Assembly (NCBI GenBank): GCA_963676345.2
Contig: CAXXTS010000004.1
Span: 434,001 to 498,000, forward strand
Length of the DNA stretch: 64,000 bases
DNA from: G963665925 sp963676345
Lineage (GTDB): Bacteria; Bacillota; Clostridia; Peptostreptococcales; Acidaminobacteraceae
Reading direction: 5' to 3'
Translations under genes and position numbers: made by a program
The notes under the pieces: model-generated
The model's database searches: none
What the model was told of the DNA's origin: nothing
The model's input: the letters and a program-made list of their open reading frames with translations, nothing else
Shown: piece after piece, positions 1-8,949 of the stretch
Numbering within the stretch: position 1 is the stretch's first letter
Layout of the letters: every line of letters starts with the position of its first letter

Positions 1-2
1 GT

Positions 3-1199
3 ATTTCGCGTATTTTTGAAGGCGATAAAATCGTGGCAATACAAGGTATTTTCAGAGATATGAGCGATTCAAAAGCCATGTATTTAGATTACTTCAATCG
101 GAATCGAGAGTTAACACTTGTAAATGATATTACGAAGTCATTGATTTCCAATTTGGACTTGGATATAGTTTTGTCAGAAATTGCTGAGAAGGTTGGTCGT
201 ATTATGCGTATTGGCATGTGCACCATTCGATTGATTGATGGAGAACATTTGCGCCTCAGCGCACATTTGGGTACAAAGCATCAGGTTGTATATGATTCAG
301 ACCCTCTTATAGACAGAACACACATGGGGGTTGTATGTAAAGAGAATAGAACCCGTGTTATTGAGAGTAAAGATGATTTCACCATAGAGGAGAAGGCACT
401 GGAGCGTACCCTAGATACGATTCATTGTGTTGTTTATGTGCCATTATCTATTAATGACATTGTTTATGGTGTCATGTCTGTAGCGGCAGAACGTGCAGTG
501 GATTCAGATAACATTAGCATTTTGGAAACCCTAGCAGATCAAGCTGCAATTGCTATTGAACGTACCAAGATTTTTGAAAATTTGCGGAGCAACTATTTCA
601 AGACAATTGAAGCACTTGTTGCAGCAAATGATGCAAAAGCGCCAAATATGGAAGGGCATACTAAACGCGTTTCAGATGTGGCAGTTGAAGTTGGAAAAAG
701 AATGTACTTACGCCAAGAGGATATGGACAGTATTTATATTGCAGGACTTTTGCATGATATCGGTAAAATGAATATTGAGGATTCTCTGCTTTCTAAGAAT
801 GAGCTGACAGAGGATGAAAAAGCAATTATTGATGAACACCCTATGATGGCGAAGAAAATTTTAGAACCTATAGGGATGTCGGATGCAATTACTCAAGGAA
901 TATACTACCACCACAAGCGTTTTGACTTGACGGGGGAGCCAAAGGGTGAGGACATCGAAAGCCTTCCTCTAATAGCGCGAATTATTGGTGTGGTGGATGA
1001 TCTGGATAGCTATCTGGTTGGGCGCAAGGAGAGCATTTCAAGAGATTTGCTCGATGTTATTCATATTATAAAAAAAGGTGTAGGGACAATATATTGCCCT
1101 GAAGTGGTTAAAATTCTCGAAGAGATTGCACATCAAGATCCAAACATTATTATGATGCATTATGAACAGACGGTTAAGCAAGGGGAGGTCGCTATATGA
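3..1199 (+). CDS. GAF / HD-GYP domain protein, 5'-truncated by the window edge
   Basis: Putative cyclic-di-GMP phosphodiesterase-type signalling protein. The frame is open back to base 3, so the gene begins upstream; the first visible residues look like the end of a PAS domain, and a GTG at 33 is only an internal candidate start. After it come a GAF domain (about residues 30-185 counted from the GTG) and an HD domain with HTKRVSDVA and LLHDIGKMNI, then HHKRFDLTGEP. The usual GYP triad reads GEP, so catalysis may be altered. The stop overlaps the next start (ATGA at 1196-1199), indicating translational coupling with a second HD-GYP protein. Domain assignment is firm; activity is inferred. Confidence 0.85.
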   Translation: MSRIFEGDKIVAIQGIFRDMSDSKAMYLDYFNRNRELTLVNDITKSLISNLDLDIVLSEIAEKVGRIMRIGMCTIRLIDGEHLRLSAHLGTKHQVVYDSDPLIDRTHMGVVCKENRTRVIESKDDFTIEEKALERTLDTIHCVVYVPLSINDIVYGVMSVAAERAVDSDNISILETLADQAAIAIERTKIFENLRSNYFKTIEALVAANDAKAPNMEGHTKRVSDVAVEVGKRMYLRQEDMDSIYIAGLLHDIGKMNIEDSLLSKNELTEDEKAIIDEHPMMAKKILEPIGMSDAITQGIYYHHKRFDLTGEPKGEDIESLPLIARIIGVVDDLDSYLVGRKESISRDLLDVIHIIKKGVGTIYCPEVVKILEEIAHQDPNIIMMHYEQTVKQGEVAI

Positions 1200-3802
1200 G
1201 ATATTCAATGACCTTCAGGCACAGACTCAAAATATATCATGTAATAATTTCGTTGGTGTTCATAGCTCTAATTGGCATGAGCAGTTTTAAGATTGTTCTC
1301 CAAGACCGGATTGATCAAAAACTAGAAGATTATATGAATCAGTTCCAAATTCAGACACAAATACTAGATGAATCGCTTGTATCAACAGAACGAGACCTTT
1401 ATGCGATCGTTAATACATTAAGCTATTTTGAAGCACATGCTTCAAATAGTGCAAGCAGGTATTTGGAAAAGATTAAGAGTAGAGATTTTGAAAAGTTGAC
1501 ACCACATATTGATATTGCGACAAAGCCAAATGTGGTTGCTGTTAAAGATAAATATGGTAAATTGAGTTTACTCGACTTGAGTGAATATCAAATAGGACCT
1601 GGAATTCAAACCTTGTGGGTTCAAGATAAAAATCGCAAAAACGCTGCATATATGCTTGTTGTAAACTGGTTGACAGATAGAAAAATATTGGTGAGCGCAA
1701 GTGTATATATAGATACCGCCTATCTGGTGGATGAATTAGCGACATATGAAACCAAAAGAGTGGACGCCCTATATTTGTTTTGGAATGGCGAGATACTTAT
1801 GATGCAGGATGAATCCAGACAGTTTATCACTCTGTTTAGAGGCATGATGAAGGCATCACAGCAAAATGCAGTGGAGAACGAAAAAGGAATTTTAAAAATC
1901 AATGACGTCTTGCAGGGCAGAATGAACCTTGGATTTGCATATCAGCAAGATGATGAAAAAGGTTTAATTGCAGCGACACGGGTTAAGTATGGGCTGGTTA
2001 TGACCATATTGGCCATTCTCTCTGTCGTTATGTCCCTGATTTATTCAGATCATATGTATAAACCCCTTTACAATATAAGAAAATACACAGAGCGCATGAT
2101 TAAAGGAAGCAATGCACTAAGAATTCCAGTGTGGCATTCTGGTATATTCAAACAGATTGTTGAAGGCATTAATCAAGTGGTATCCGATTCAGAGCACAAT
2201 TATAAGGTTTCAATGAATCAATCCATGGAAATGATGAAAAAGCAGGATGAACTGGTCATGATTAATCAGTCTCTTGAATCCAATAATGCAGAAATGGATG
2301 TGATGAATAGACGCCTAGAGTACTCCAAGGAAAAGTATCGCGTACTCATTGAGAATATGAAAGACCTGGTGTGGCTGGTTGATGAACATTACAAGATTCA
2401 GTTTCTCAATAAAGCATTTGAAGAACGTCTTGGAATCTCCAGTGAAGAAATGATTGGCAAGCCCTTTGAGGTCTTGCTGGATAATCATTCAAATGAAGAA
2501 GATGTCAATTTGTTATTAGAAAATATGCAATCGTCCAATCTGAATGGTGTTCAGAGTTGGTTTAAAAAGAATTCAGAGGATGAAGTTGAGTTTTTCCTCA
2601 CCAATACAGTCCGTATTATGTCTGGGAATGTGTTCAAAGGCATTCAGGGTATAAGTCGACCTGTTTCAGAAACATGGCTGTTAACACAAAAACTCAGCAG
2701 AAGAAATCAAGCACTTGAGGATATTCGAGACATAACCCGTGTGCTTGCAACTGAAAACAATCTGAGTGACTTGTTTGACTTGATTATTGAGAAAATCTGT
2801 GAGCTTTACGATGTGTCATTATGTGGAATAAGAATGCTTACTGAAGATGGCAGACTAGAGCTGGTTAAAGTAAAAAGTGAAGATGACCAGCAGATGCGAC
2901 CCTTTATTGAGCGGCAAACTGAAGACATACGCTTCAAAGTGCTCGATGAGAAGAAAATGGTCTATATGGATGAAGTTTCAGAGTGTCATTTCGATAACTA
3001 CGAAGAAATGCGTATTTTAAGGGAGCAGACCAAGTCTGTAGCGGTACTGCCCCTAGTCAGCAGCTCAGAGCGTACTGGAATCATCACCATTTTACTTAGA
3101 GACAAGCTGCCGCAAAATGAAATTATGATCCTTTCTACCTTAGCGATTCAGTCTATGCTGGCTATAAAAAAAGCCCAGTTATTTGCTCAACAGCGTGAGG
3201 AGTTTTTAGCAACCATCCGTGTATTGGTTACTGCAATTGAAGCCAAAGATGCTTATACAGAGGGGCATTCTAATCGTGTTTCAGAAATTGCAACCTGTAT
3301 TGCTCAGGAGCTGGGGATGGATTCAGAAGGGCTTGAAGAGATACAAATTGCCGGTATGCTTCATGATATCGGGAAAATAGGAATTAATGACCGCATTCTT
3401 AAGAAAAATGGGCGTCTGGACGTCTACGAATCTGATAAGATTAAAGAGCATCCTGAGATCGGGCAGCGTATTCTTCAGCCGATTGGCTTTTCAAAAGAAA
3501 TTATGGATGGCGTTATGCTTCACCATAAGCGATACGATCTAAAAGGCTACCCTGAGCATTACAGTATTGATGTTTTACCACTGAGTGCAGCCATTATTGG
3601 TGTATCTGATGCTCTAGATGCAATGACGAGTAAGCGTTCTTATTCCGAAGGACGCCCGCTGAAGGATGCCATTGAGGAAATCATACGACATAGGGGATCA
3701 CAGTTCGCACCGGATGTAGTTGATGCGACTGTACATATATTTGAATCAAGGCCAGAGGTTCTTGAGCGAATTACTAAAGGGAAGGTACAGGTGATGAGTT
3801 GA
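1196..3802 (+). CDS. Membrane-anchored PAS-GAF-HD-GYP signalling protein
   Basis: 868-residue sensor, probably a c-di-GMP phosphodiesterase. A transmembrane helix near residues 12-32 and another near 263-283 bracket an extracellular sensory region. These are followed by a coiled stretch, a PAS domain (about 385-500), a GAF domain (about 515-665) and a C-terminal HD-GYP domain with GMLHDIGKIGI and HHKRYDLKGYP, so here the GYP motif is intact. Its start overlaps the upstream HD-GYP gene by ATGA and its TGA overlaps the TTG start of dnaX (3799-3802), so three genes appear translationally coupled. Pairing of a degenerate and an intact HD-GYP protein suggests they act together, but this is inference. 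Confidence 0.88.
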   Translation: MRYSMTFRHRLKIYHVIISLVFIALIGMSSFKIVLQDRIDQKLEDYMNQFQIQTQILDESLVSTERDLYAIVNTLSYFEAHASNSASRYLEKIKSRDFEKLTPHIDIATKPNVVAVKDKYGKLSLLDLSEYQIGPGIQTLWVQDKNRKNAAYMLVVNWLTDRKILVSASVYIDTAYLVDELATYETKRVDALYLFWNGEILMMQDESRQFITLFRGMMKASQQNAVENEKGILKINDVLQGRMNLGFAYQQDDEKGLIAATRVKYGLVMTILAILSVVMSLIYSDHMYKPLYNIRKYTERMIKGSNALRIPVWHSGIFKQIVEGINQVVSDSEHNYKVSMNQSMEMMKKQDELVMINQSLESNNAEMDVMNRRLEYSKEKYRVLIENMKDLVWLVDEHYKIQFLNKAFEERLGISSEEMIGKPFEVLLDNHSNEEDVNLLLENMQSSNLNGVQSWFKKNSEDEVEFFLTNTVRIMSGNVFKGIQGISRPVSETWLLTQKLSRRNQALEDIRDITRVLATENNLSDLFDLIIEKICELYDVSLCGIRMLTEDGRLELVKVKSEDDQQMRPFIERQTEDIRFKVLDEKKMVYMDEVSECHFDNYEEMRILREQTKSVAVLPLVSSSERTGIITILLRDKLPQNEIMILSTLAIQSMLAIKKAQLFAQQREEFLATIRVLVTAIEAKDAYTEGHSNRVSEIATCIAQELGMDSEGLEEIQIAGMLHDIGKIGINDRILKKNGRLDVYESDKIKEHPEIGQRILQPIGFSKEIMDGVMLHHKRYDLKGYPEHYSIDVLPLSAAIIGVSDALDAMTSKRSYSEGRPLKDAIEEIIRHRGSQFAPDVVDATVHIFESRPEVLERITKGKVQVMS

Positions 3803-5619
3803 GTTATACGGCACTATATAGGCGCTTTAGACCGCGCGTTTTTGAGGAAATCATTGGTCAGCGCCACATTACAGATACACTAAAAAATCAAATACATTCT
3901 GATAATATTGCACATGCCTACTTATTTAGTGGGACGCGTGGGACGGGTAAAACATCAACAGCAAAAATCATGGCCCGTGCAATCAACTGTTTAAATCCAG
4001 TTGACGAAAACCCGTGTAACGAATGTGAAATATGTAAGGGCATGTTGGATGAAAGTCTTATGGATATTGTCGAAATCGATGCAGCTTCAAATAATGGCGT
4101 CGATGACGTTAGAGAACTTAGAGAGAACGTTAAATATCCACCATCTAGAGCCAAATTCAAAGTATATATTATTGATGAGGTGCACATGCTTTCGCAAGGG
4201 GCTTTTAACGCGCTGTTAAAAACACTCGAAGAGCCACCGGGTTATGTGGTTTTTATTTTAGCGACAACGGAACCTCAAAAAATTCCTGCTACAATTCTTT
4301 CAAGATGTCAGCGCTATGATTTTAAGCGTATTTCGGCACAAGCTCTGATTGAACACTTAAGACATGTATCTGTGTCTCTCGGCGTTGAAGCAGATGAGAA
4401 GGCTTTGGCACTTATTGTTAGAAATGCAGATGGTGCAGCACGTGATGCACTAAGCATACTGGATCAATGCGTTTCTTTCACAGAAAGCATTTTGACATAT
4501 GATGACGTTGTGAATACACTTGGCCTGACAACGGAGCACTGGCTTTTTAATATTGTAGACTGTGTAATTGACGACAAAGCCTCTGAAGCAATGGGCATGG
4601 TTCATAACATGGTAAACGATGGTAAGAACCTGAGTCATTTTATAAAAAGTTTGACTGGGCATTATAGAAATCTTATGCTCTCAAAAAGTGGTGCTGATTT
4701 GACTTATATTATGGATTCCACTGAAGAAAGCATACAAGAAACGGAGCGCCAAGCGGGAAAACTGTCAATGGGTGAAATTTTAAGATCCATCGATGTTTTG
4801 ACAAAACTTGAAGCACAGTCAAGATGGGCAACACAACCAAGAGTTCACTTGGAAATGACGCTGGTTAAACTCATGCAGCCTGAGACAGATTTGACTGTAG
4901 AAGGTCTGCTTTCACGTCTTGAAAAGCTTGAAAACCAAGTCGCTTCAGGTATTGTCACACCAAGTATGGGCAGGACTTCTGATTCCCAGGTAAACCCCTC
5001 TGCTAGACCGCAGAATGCAGGTGCAGTTTCTTCATCTTCAGTTAAGAGTCAAAGAGAAGTTGAAAAAAAGAGTGATAATGAAACAGAACATATAACAAAA
5101 GCAAAGACCCCAGGCACACTTGCAGATCAAAGGGGTAACATAGACCAAAGTGAGACTCAAAGCGTTCATACGAGTCAAAGCTCCATTGGATCTGATGCAG
5201 AGCCAATGCCATCTGAACAAAGCCAACCGGCTCAGACAGAAACAGCATCATACGGGTCTGATATTTCAATAGAGGACATACTGAGCCAGTGGGGGCAAGT
5301 GCTAGAACTTGTACGCAAAATGAAAATTCAGGTTCAAGCATTTCTTATTGAAGGCACACCCGTTTTAGTTCAAGACGGTGCCCTTGTAATAGCTTTTAAA
5401 GATGGATACGCATTTCATATGGATATGATTGAGCGAGAAGAAAATCGGAAAATTGTTGAGATGGCTGTTGAGCGTGTTCTTAAAAAATCATTGCGCGTAA
5501 GATGTGATTTTGACTATAATTTGAGTGTGAGCGAATCAAAAGAAGAAGCACTAAGTGAAGAGGAATCTGTAAAGGCGTACTTTAAAGATCACGATGCCAA
5601 GCTTAAAATAATTGACTGA
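3799..5619 (+). CDS. dnaX: DNA polymerase III subunit gamma/tau
   Basis: 606-residue clamp-loader ATPase. The N-terminal AAA+ core has Walker A (GTRGTGKTS, about residue 45), a four-cysteine zinc module (CNECEIC region), the DEVHML box and the sensor motif LATTEPQKIPATILSRCQ. The DnaX domain III follows, then a low-complexity Ser/Gln/Glu linker (about 390-490) and a conserved C-terminal tail that would bind the polymerase and helicase. The start is TTG at 3799, overlapping the upstream stop, preceded by AGGTGA. In the linker the mRNA has a slippery A AAA AAG in frame (5064-5070), listed separately, which could yield a shorter gamma-like form. ybaB and recR follow, the usual order in Firmicutes. 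Confidence 0.97.
   Translation: MSYTALYRRFRPRVFEEIIGQRHITDTLKNQIHSDNIAHAYLFSGTRGTGKTSTAKIMARAINCLNPVDENPCNECEICKGMLDESLMDIVEIDAASNNGVDDVRELRENVKYPPSRAKFKVYIIDEVHMLSQGAFNALLKTLEEPPGYVVFILATTEPQKIPATILSRCQRYDFKRISAQALIEHLRHVSVSLGVEADEKALALIVRNADGAARDALSILDQCVSFTESILTYDDVVNTLGLTTEHWLFNIVDCVIDDKASEAMGMVHNMVNDGKNLSHFIKSLTGHYRNLMLSKSGADLTYIMDSTEESIQETERQAGKLSMGEILRSIDVLTKLEAQSRWATQPRVHLEMTLVKLMQPETDLTVEGLLSRLEKLENQVASGIVTPSMGRTSDSQVNPSARPQNAGAVSSSSVKSQREVEKKSDNETEHITKAKTPGTLADQRGNIDQSETQSVHTSQSSIGSDAEPMPSEQSQPAQTETASYGSDISIEDILSQWGQVLELVRKMKIQVQAFLIEGTPVLVQDGALVIAFKDGYAFHMDMIEREENRKIVEMAVERVLKKSLRVRCDFDYNLSVSESKEEALSEEESVKAYFKDHDAKLKIID
5064..5075 (+). other. Putative programmed -1 frameshift site in dnaX
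   Basis: The heptamer A AAA AAG lies exactly in the X XXY YYZ phase of the dnaX frame. After a -1 slip the next codons are GAG then TGA (5073-5075), giving a protein of about 425 residues ending in Glu. This is the same AAAAAAG-AGTGA arrangement known from E. coli dnaX, where it makes the gamma subunit. A purine-rich AGAGAAG lies about 4-10 nt upstream as a possible stimulatory Shine-Dalgarno; I see no strong downstream hairpin, so efficiency is uncertain. Confidence 0.55.
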
Positions 5620-5658
5620 TAGAGTGTTTGGTTTAGAATTTCGTACACTTTGCATGTA

Positions 5659-5667
5659 TGATATAAT
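5659..5667 (+). promoter_or_regulatory. Extended -10 promoter for ybaB-recR
   Basis: TGATATAAT gives an extended -10 (TATAAT at 5662-5667) with no convincing -35. It sits 31 bp before the ybaB ATG, so transcription would start near 5674. Confidence 0.55.
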
Positions 5668-5697
5668 AGGTTGGAATTTGAATCAGGAGGAATTAAA

Positions 5698-6033
5698 ATG
5701 GCTAAAAGAAAACAACAAATGCCTGGCAATATGGGCAATATGATGAAACAAGTGCAAAAGATGCAAGCACAGATGCAAAAGGCTCAGGAAGATATTGAAA
5801 ACCAAGAGTTTACTGCAAGTGCTGGCGGTGGCGCATTAAAAGTTAAGGTAAATGGCAAGAAAGAACTGCTTTCAATTGACATCGATGAAGATGTTGTAGA
5901 TCCAGATGATGTTGAAATGCTTCAGGATCTCATCATAGCAGCAGTAAATGAAGCTATGCGTACTGCTGATGAAACCATGAACAAGGAAATGGGTAAGCTG
6001 ACGGGTGGAATGAATATTCCTGGCTTATTCTAG
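5698..6033 (+). CDS. ybaB: YbaB/EbfC family nucleoid-associated protein
   Basis: Small DNA-binding protein of 111 residues, the family's usual size, forming a dimer around a beta-sheet flanked by long helices. It shows a Met/Gln-rich N-terminal helix (MMKQVQKMQAQMQKAQ), a Gly-rich turn (ASAGGGALKVKVNGKKEL) and a C-terminal Met/Gly-rich tail. I chose the ATG at 5698 rather than an upstream in-frame start because an ideal AGGAGG ends 7 bases before it. It sits between dnaX and recR as in most Firmicutes. Its exact role in recombination or nucleoid structure is not settled in the family. Confidence 0.95.
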   Translation: MAKRKQQMPGNMGNMMKQVQKMQAQMQKAQEDIENQEFTASAGGGALKVKVNGKKELLSIDIDEDVVDPDDVEMLQDLIIAAVNEAMRTADETMNKEMGKLTGGMNIPGLF

Positions 6034-6044
6034 AAGGTGAAATT

Positions 6045-6644
6045 ATGTCATATTACGCACCGCCTATAGCAAGGCTCATAGAAGAGCTGGCTCATCTGCC
6101 CGGTGTTGGACGAAAAACCGCCCAGCGTCTCGCAATGCATATTGTAACAAGTAGAGAGGATTTGGCGGTTAGCCTGTCAGAGGCGATTGTTGAAGCGCGA
6201 AACAAAATTTCATTCTGTTCAACGTGCTTTAATCTGACAGAACATGACCCGTGTCCCATCTGCTCTGACCCAAGGCGGGATAAAAACACAATTTGTGTGG
6301 TCGAAGCCCCAAAAGATGTCATTGCCATGGAGAAGACAAAAGAGTATCATGGCCTCTACCATGTTCTTCACGGGGCCATTTCACCCATGGATGGTATTGG
6401 TCCGGAGGACATTCGTCTTAGAGAGCTTATTGTCAGATTACAGGACTCAGATGTTCAAGAAATTATTTTGGCAACCAATCCAACCATCGAAGGGGAAGCA
6501 ACTTCAATGTATGTTTCAAGACTCGTGAAGCCGATAGGCATTAAAGTGACGCGACTGGCGCACGGAATTCCCGTTGGAGGCGATTTGGAATTTGCTGATG
6601 AGGTGACTTTAACCAAAGCGCTTGAAGGTAGAAATGAATTATAA
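6045..6644 (+). CDS. recR: Recombination mediator RecR
   Basis: 199 residues, full length. RecR forms a ring with RecO and RecF to load RecA on gapped DNA. An N-terminal helix-hairpin-helix (LAHLPGVGRKTAQRLAMHI), a C4 zinc finger (CSTCFNLTEHDPCPICSD) and a TOPRIM domain starting at TICVVEAPKDVIAMEKT are in order, with the C-terminal GIPVGGDLEFADEVTL motif. Start ATG follows GAAGGTGA. It is co-transcribed with ybaB (11-bp gap) and ends at a strong terminator whose U-tract was hit by an insertion sequence. Confidence 0.97.
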   Translation: MSYYAPPIARLIEELAHLPGVGRKTAQRLAMHIVTSREDLAVSLSEAIVEARNKISFCSTCFNLTEHDPCPICSDPRRDKNTICVVEAPKDVIAMEKTKEYHGLYHVLHGAISPMDGIGPEDIRLRELIVRLQDSDVQEIILATNPTIEGEATSMYVSRLVKPIGIKVTRLAHGIPVGGDLEFADEVTLTKALEGRNEL

Positions 6645-6652
6645 ATAAGCGT

Positions 6653-6690
6653 AAAGCTGATATTTTCATATGAAAATATCAGCTTTTTTT
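6653..6690 (+). terminator. Intrinsic terminator of ybaB-recR
   Basis: A long AT-rich perfect stem (AAAGCTGATATTTTCA and its complement around a central TATG region) is followed by seven T residues. The last seven T plus an A form the left copy of the insertion-sequence target duplication, so the terminator itself remains intact. Confidence 0.9.
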
Positions 6691-6691
6691 A
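6684..6691. repeat. Target-site duplication, left copy (TTTTTTTA)
   Basis: Identical to 8157-8164 on the other side of the element. Eight-base duplications are the norm for ISL3-family elements, which supports the element borders exactly. Confidence 0.9.
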
Positions 6692-8156
6692 GGTTCTAAG
6701 TCAATAGTTGGGGTGCGATCTTAACAGATCGCACTCCATTACTGTTTTTTGGAGTGAAAAAGAAGTGCATAGAAGCTCATGTCAGTTGTAAGCATGCTTA
6801 ATAAGCCAGCAGTGACTGGCGATGAAGTTTGAGTAGAATTAGTGATTGCAGGTATGTAGTATTCTATTTCTGAATCTGTTGAAATTCTGAAAGCCATATG
6901 AAACGCGCTTAAGTACTTTGATCTTATTATTGAAACCTTCAGTAGGACCATTCGTATATCCGTATTTAAAGGCATGTAGGATTTCTTTATGCCAGTTTCT
7001 GAAGGCTTTTATACAGTTCTTAAACTCAGGGATATGGACCGATTCGGCATACTTAATCCAGTCAGTATAAGCTTTGCGCTGCAAAGAGTACTTGTCCATT
7101 TTACATATGTTGTAGAACTTTTCTTTAAGTAGGTATGCAGTTCTTAGATCATCATGGTATAAAAGCATGTTTTGAAGACGCTCTTTGTCTGTATCTGAAA
7201 GTTTGTGATTTCGTTTAAGAATAAGTGATTTACTGCGTTTGAAGTACTTTCTGACGGAAGGAATCATATCCTTTTGAGCGCGTATACGAACGTTTTCTAT
7301 AGCCCAAGTGACTTGTCTAACAAAGTGATACTTATCAGTTATAATCTTAGCATTAGGAAAGAAGTCATGAGCTATTTGAGCATACTGTTTCCACATATCA
7401 CACACGAAGTATTTGACCTTTTGTCTCTCAAACAGAGGAATGGACCTAAAGTAAGCTTGTAAATGTTCAAGTCTACGATCGGGAAGAATATCTAAGATTC
7501 GTTTTTTCTGAGCATCTACCAGGATACACTGGTACTTGTTGTGGCCCGCATTTCCTTTGAATTCATCAATGGATAAAACTTTGGGCATACGTGTGATTTT
7601 AGGATAACTCACGAAGTCAAATGTTCTAGAAACCGTTGTCGGTGATAATCCTAAGTCTTTTGCAATAGTTGTAATCGGAATAGATTTAGCCATCTGATCG
7701 CAGATCATTGCACTTACACGATTAGTCTTGCGTTGGTATTTGGGCAAGAAAGTATATGGCTCATAGAACCTTTTTCCACAGGAACAAGCGTATCGTCTTT
7801 TCTTTAAGATGATTAGTGCCTGTTTTCCGCTAATCGGTAGATCCTTAAACTCTTGATTCCTGTAATCGTGAACTTTAGAAGTGTGATTTCCACACTCAGG
7901 GCATACGACTGATTTCTTTGCTGTTGTTACATAAAGTTTTATGGAAGTATCGGTATGAGAGATATTCTTTACACGAACCCCTTCCAAACCTAGTAACTTG
8001 CTGATAGAATAATTGTGCACTTATAACTTAGCCCCTTTCTTTAATGTTTGTCTCGACAACTTACATTTTAAAGAGCTTTGTCTATAAGTGCACTTCTATT
8101 TTTTGAAACAGTAATGGGGTGGATTATTAATCCACCCCAACATTTATTGTAGAACC
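6692..8156 (-). mobile_element. Complete ISL3-family insertion sequence, 1465 bp
   Basis: Both ends start GGTTCTA and share TTGGGGTG about 17 bases in (left 6692-6715, right 8133-8156 on the other strand; about 18 of 24 positions match). Just inside each terminal repeat lies a hairpin (left near 6711-6738, right near 8115-8139), followed by a shared CCATTACTGTTT segment reading inward. One transposase gene fills the interior on the minus strand. Perfect 8-bp direct repeats TTTTTTTA flank it, so the insertion looks intact and fairly recent. It lies between the recR terminator and the L25 promoter without breaking a gene. Confidence 0.93.
6839..8020 (-). CDS. ISL3 family transposase
   Basis: 393 residues, apparently full length. 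The N-terminal zinc-ribbon (CPECGNHTSKVHDYR then CSCGKRF) binds DNA, followed by a helix-turn-helix (PITTIAKDLGLSPTTVSRTF) and a DDE catalytic domain with SIDEFKGN, CDMWKQY and the late Glu in YTNGPTEGFNNKIK, the family signature. The start is GTG at 8018-8020 with AAAGGGG about 11 bases upstream. No frameshift or stop is seen, so the element may be active. The gene is antisense to its neighbours, as expected for an insertion. Confidence 0.95.
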   Translation of the reverse strand: MHNYSISKLLGLEGVRVKNISHTDTSIKLYVTTAKKSVVCPECGNHTSKVHDYRNQEFKDLPISGKQALIILKKRRYACSCGKRFYEPYTFLPKYQRKTNRVSAMICDQMAKSIPITTIAKDLGLSPTTVSRTFDFVSYPKITRMPKVLSIDEFKGNAGHNKYQCILVDAQKKRILDILPDRRLEHLQAYFRSIPLFERQKVKYFVCDMWKQYAQIAHDFFPNAKIITDKYHFVRQVTWAIENVRIRAQKDMIPSVRKYFKRSKSLILKRNHKLSDTDKERLQNMLLYHDDLRTAYLLKEKFYNICKMDKYSLQRKAYTDWIKYAESVHIPEFKNCIKAFRNWHKEILHAFKYGYTNGPTEGFNNKIKVLKRVSYGFQNFNRFRNRILHTCNH

Positions 8157-8164
8157 TTTTTTTA
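8157..8164. repeat. Target-site duplication, right copy (TTTTTTTA)
   Basis: Exact match to 6684-6691; marks the right border of the ISL3 element. Confidence 0.9.
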
Positions 8165-8170
8165 TAGATA

Positions 8171-8199
8171 TTGAAGAAAAAGAGTTTGTGCTCTATAAG
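8171..8199 (+). promoter_or_regulatory. Sigma-A promoter for the L25 gene
   Basis: TTGAAG (8171-8176), 17-bp spacer, TATAAG (8194-8199). It begins only 7 bp beyond the insertion-sequence duplication, so the element just missed it. Confidence 0.55.
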
Positions 8200-8263
8200 A
8201 ATTGGGTAAAAATTCCTCAAGGCAAAATATATTAGAGTTTTAAACGTTAAGGGGGAAACAATA

Positions 8264-8899
8264 ATGACAGAAGCAATTAAAGCAAATCTTAGATCGGAAA
8301 AAGGATCAAACTACTCGAAAAAGCTAAGAGCATCTGGAAGAATCCCTGGTGTCGTTTACGGACAGCATTCAGATACGAAGAGTATTGATGTTGAGCTTCG
8401 AGAAATTGAGCAGTTGCTGAGTCATCATGGCATCGGCGCTACAGTCAACGTAGAAATCGGTGAAGAGAAAGTCTTTACTATGCTGAAGGATGTACAAAAG
8501 AATCTGTTCAAAAATCAATTGCTCCACATTGATTTCCAAGAGCTGACGAAAGGGGAAACCGTTAAAGTTTCTATTCCAATCCACTTTGTCAATAAGAGTA
8601 AGGTGGAAGATTCAGTGAATATTGTCGTTGAACAAGTACATAGTTTAGATATTGAAGTTCTGCCAAAAGATTTGATTGAGTACTATGAAGTGGATGTCGC
8701 ATGCTTGGCTGAGCAGCCATCCATTTTACTTGAAGAACTGGATATTTTTAAGGATGATAAGTTTACTGTATTCGCAGATGGCGATATGGTTGTTGCAAGC
8801 ATCACAGAAGCAGGTGTTCTTGATACAGAGCCAGCAGAAATGCCAGATGAAGTACCAACAATTATGGACGAACTTGCATCAAAAAGCGCAGAAGAATAA
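8264..8899 (+). CDS. rplY: Ribosomal protein L25 / general stress protein Ctc
   Basis: 211-residue long form of bL25, which binds 5S rRNA. The N-terminal L25 beta-barrel (NLRSEKGSNYSKKLRASGRIPGVVYG at its start) is followed by the C-terminal TL5 domain and an acidic tail. In Bacillus the homologue Ctc is stress-induced; no sigma-B type promoter is evident here, only a sigma-A-like one. The start is ATG at 8264 after AAGGGGGAAAC. It is a single-gene unit bounded by a terminator. In Bacillus ctc lies elsewhere near the origin, so position is broadly consistent. Confidence 0.94.
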   Translation: MTEAIKANLRSEKGSNYSKKLRASGRIPGVVYGQHSDTKSIDVELREIEQLLSHHGIGATVNVEIGEEKVFTMLKDVQKNLFKNQLLHIDFQELTKGETVKVSIPIHFVNKSKVEDSVNIVVEQVHSLDIEVLPKDLIEYYEVDVACLAEQPSILLEELDIFKDDKFTVFADGDMVVASITEAGVLDTEPAEMPDEVPTIMDELASKSAEE

Positions 8900-8921
8900 A
8901 AATTCATTTCAAATACCAACG

Positions 8922-8949
8922 ATAAGAGCCTTGTTTACAAGGCTCTTAT
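8922..8949 (+). terminator. Terminator after L25
   Basis: AAGAGCCTTG / CAAGGCTCTT stem with a small loop and a short T-rich tail. Confidence 0.8.

Noticed and set aside
5042..5341. Minus-strand 99-codon ORF within dnaX
   Set aside because: Shadow of the low-complexity linker of dnaX; no RBS.
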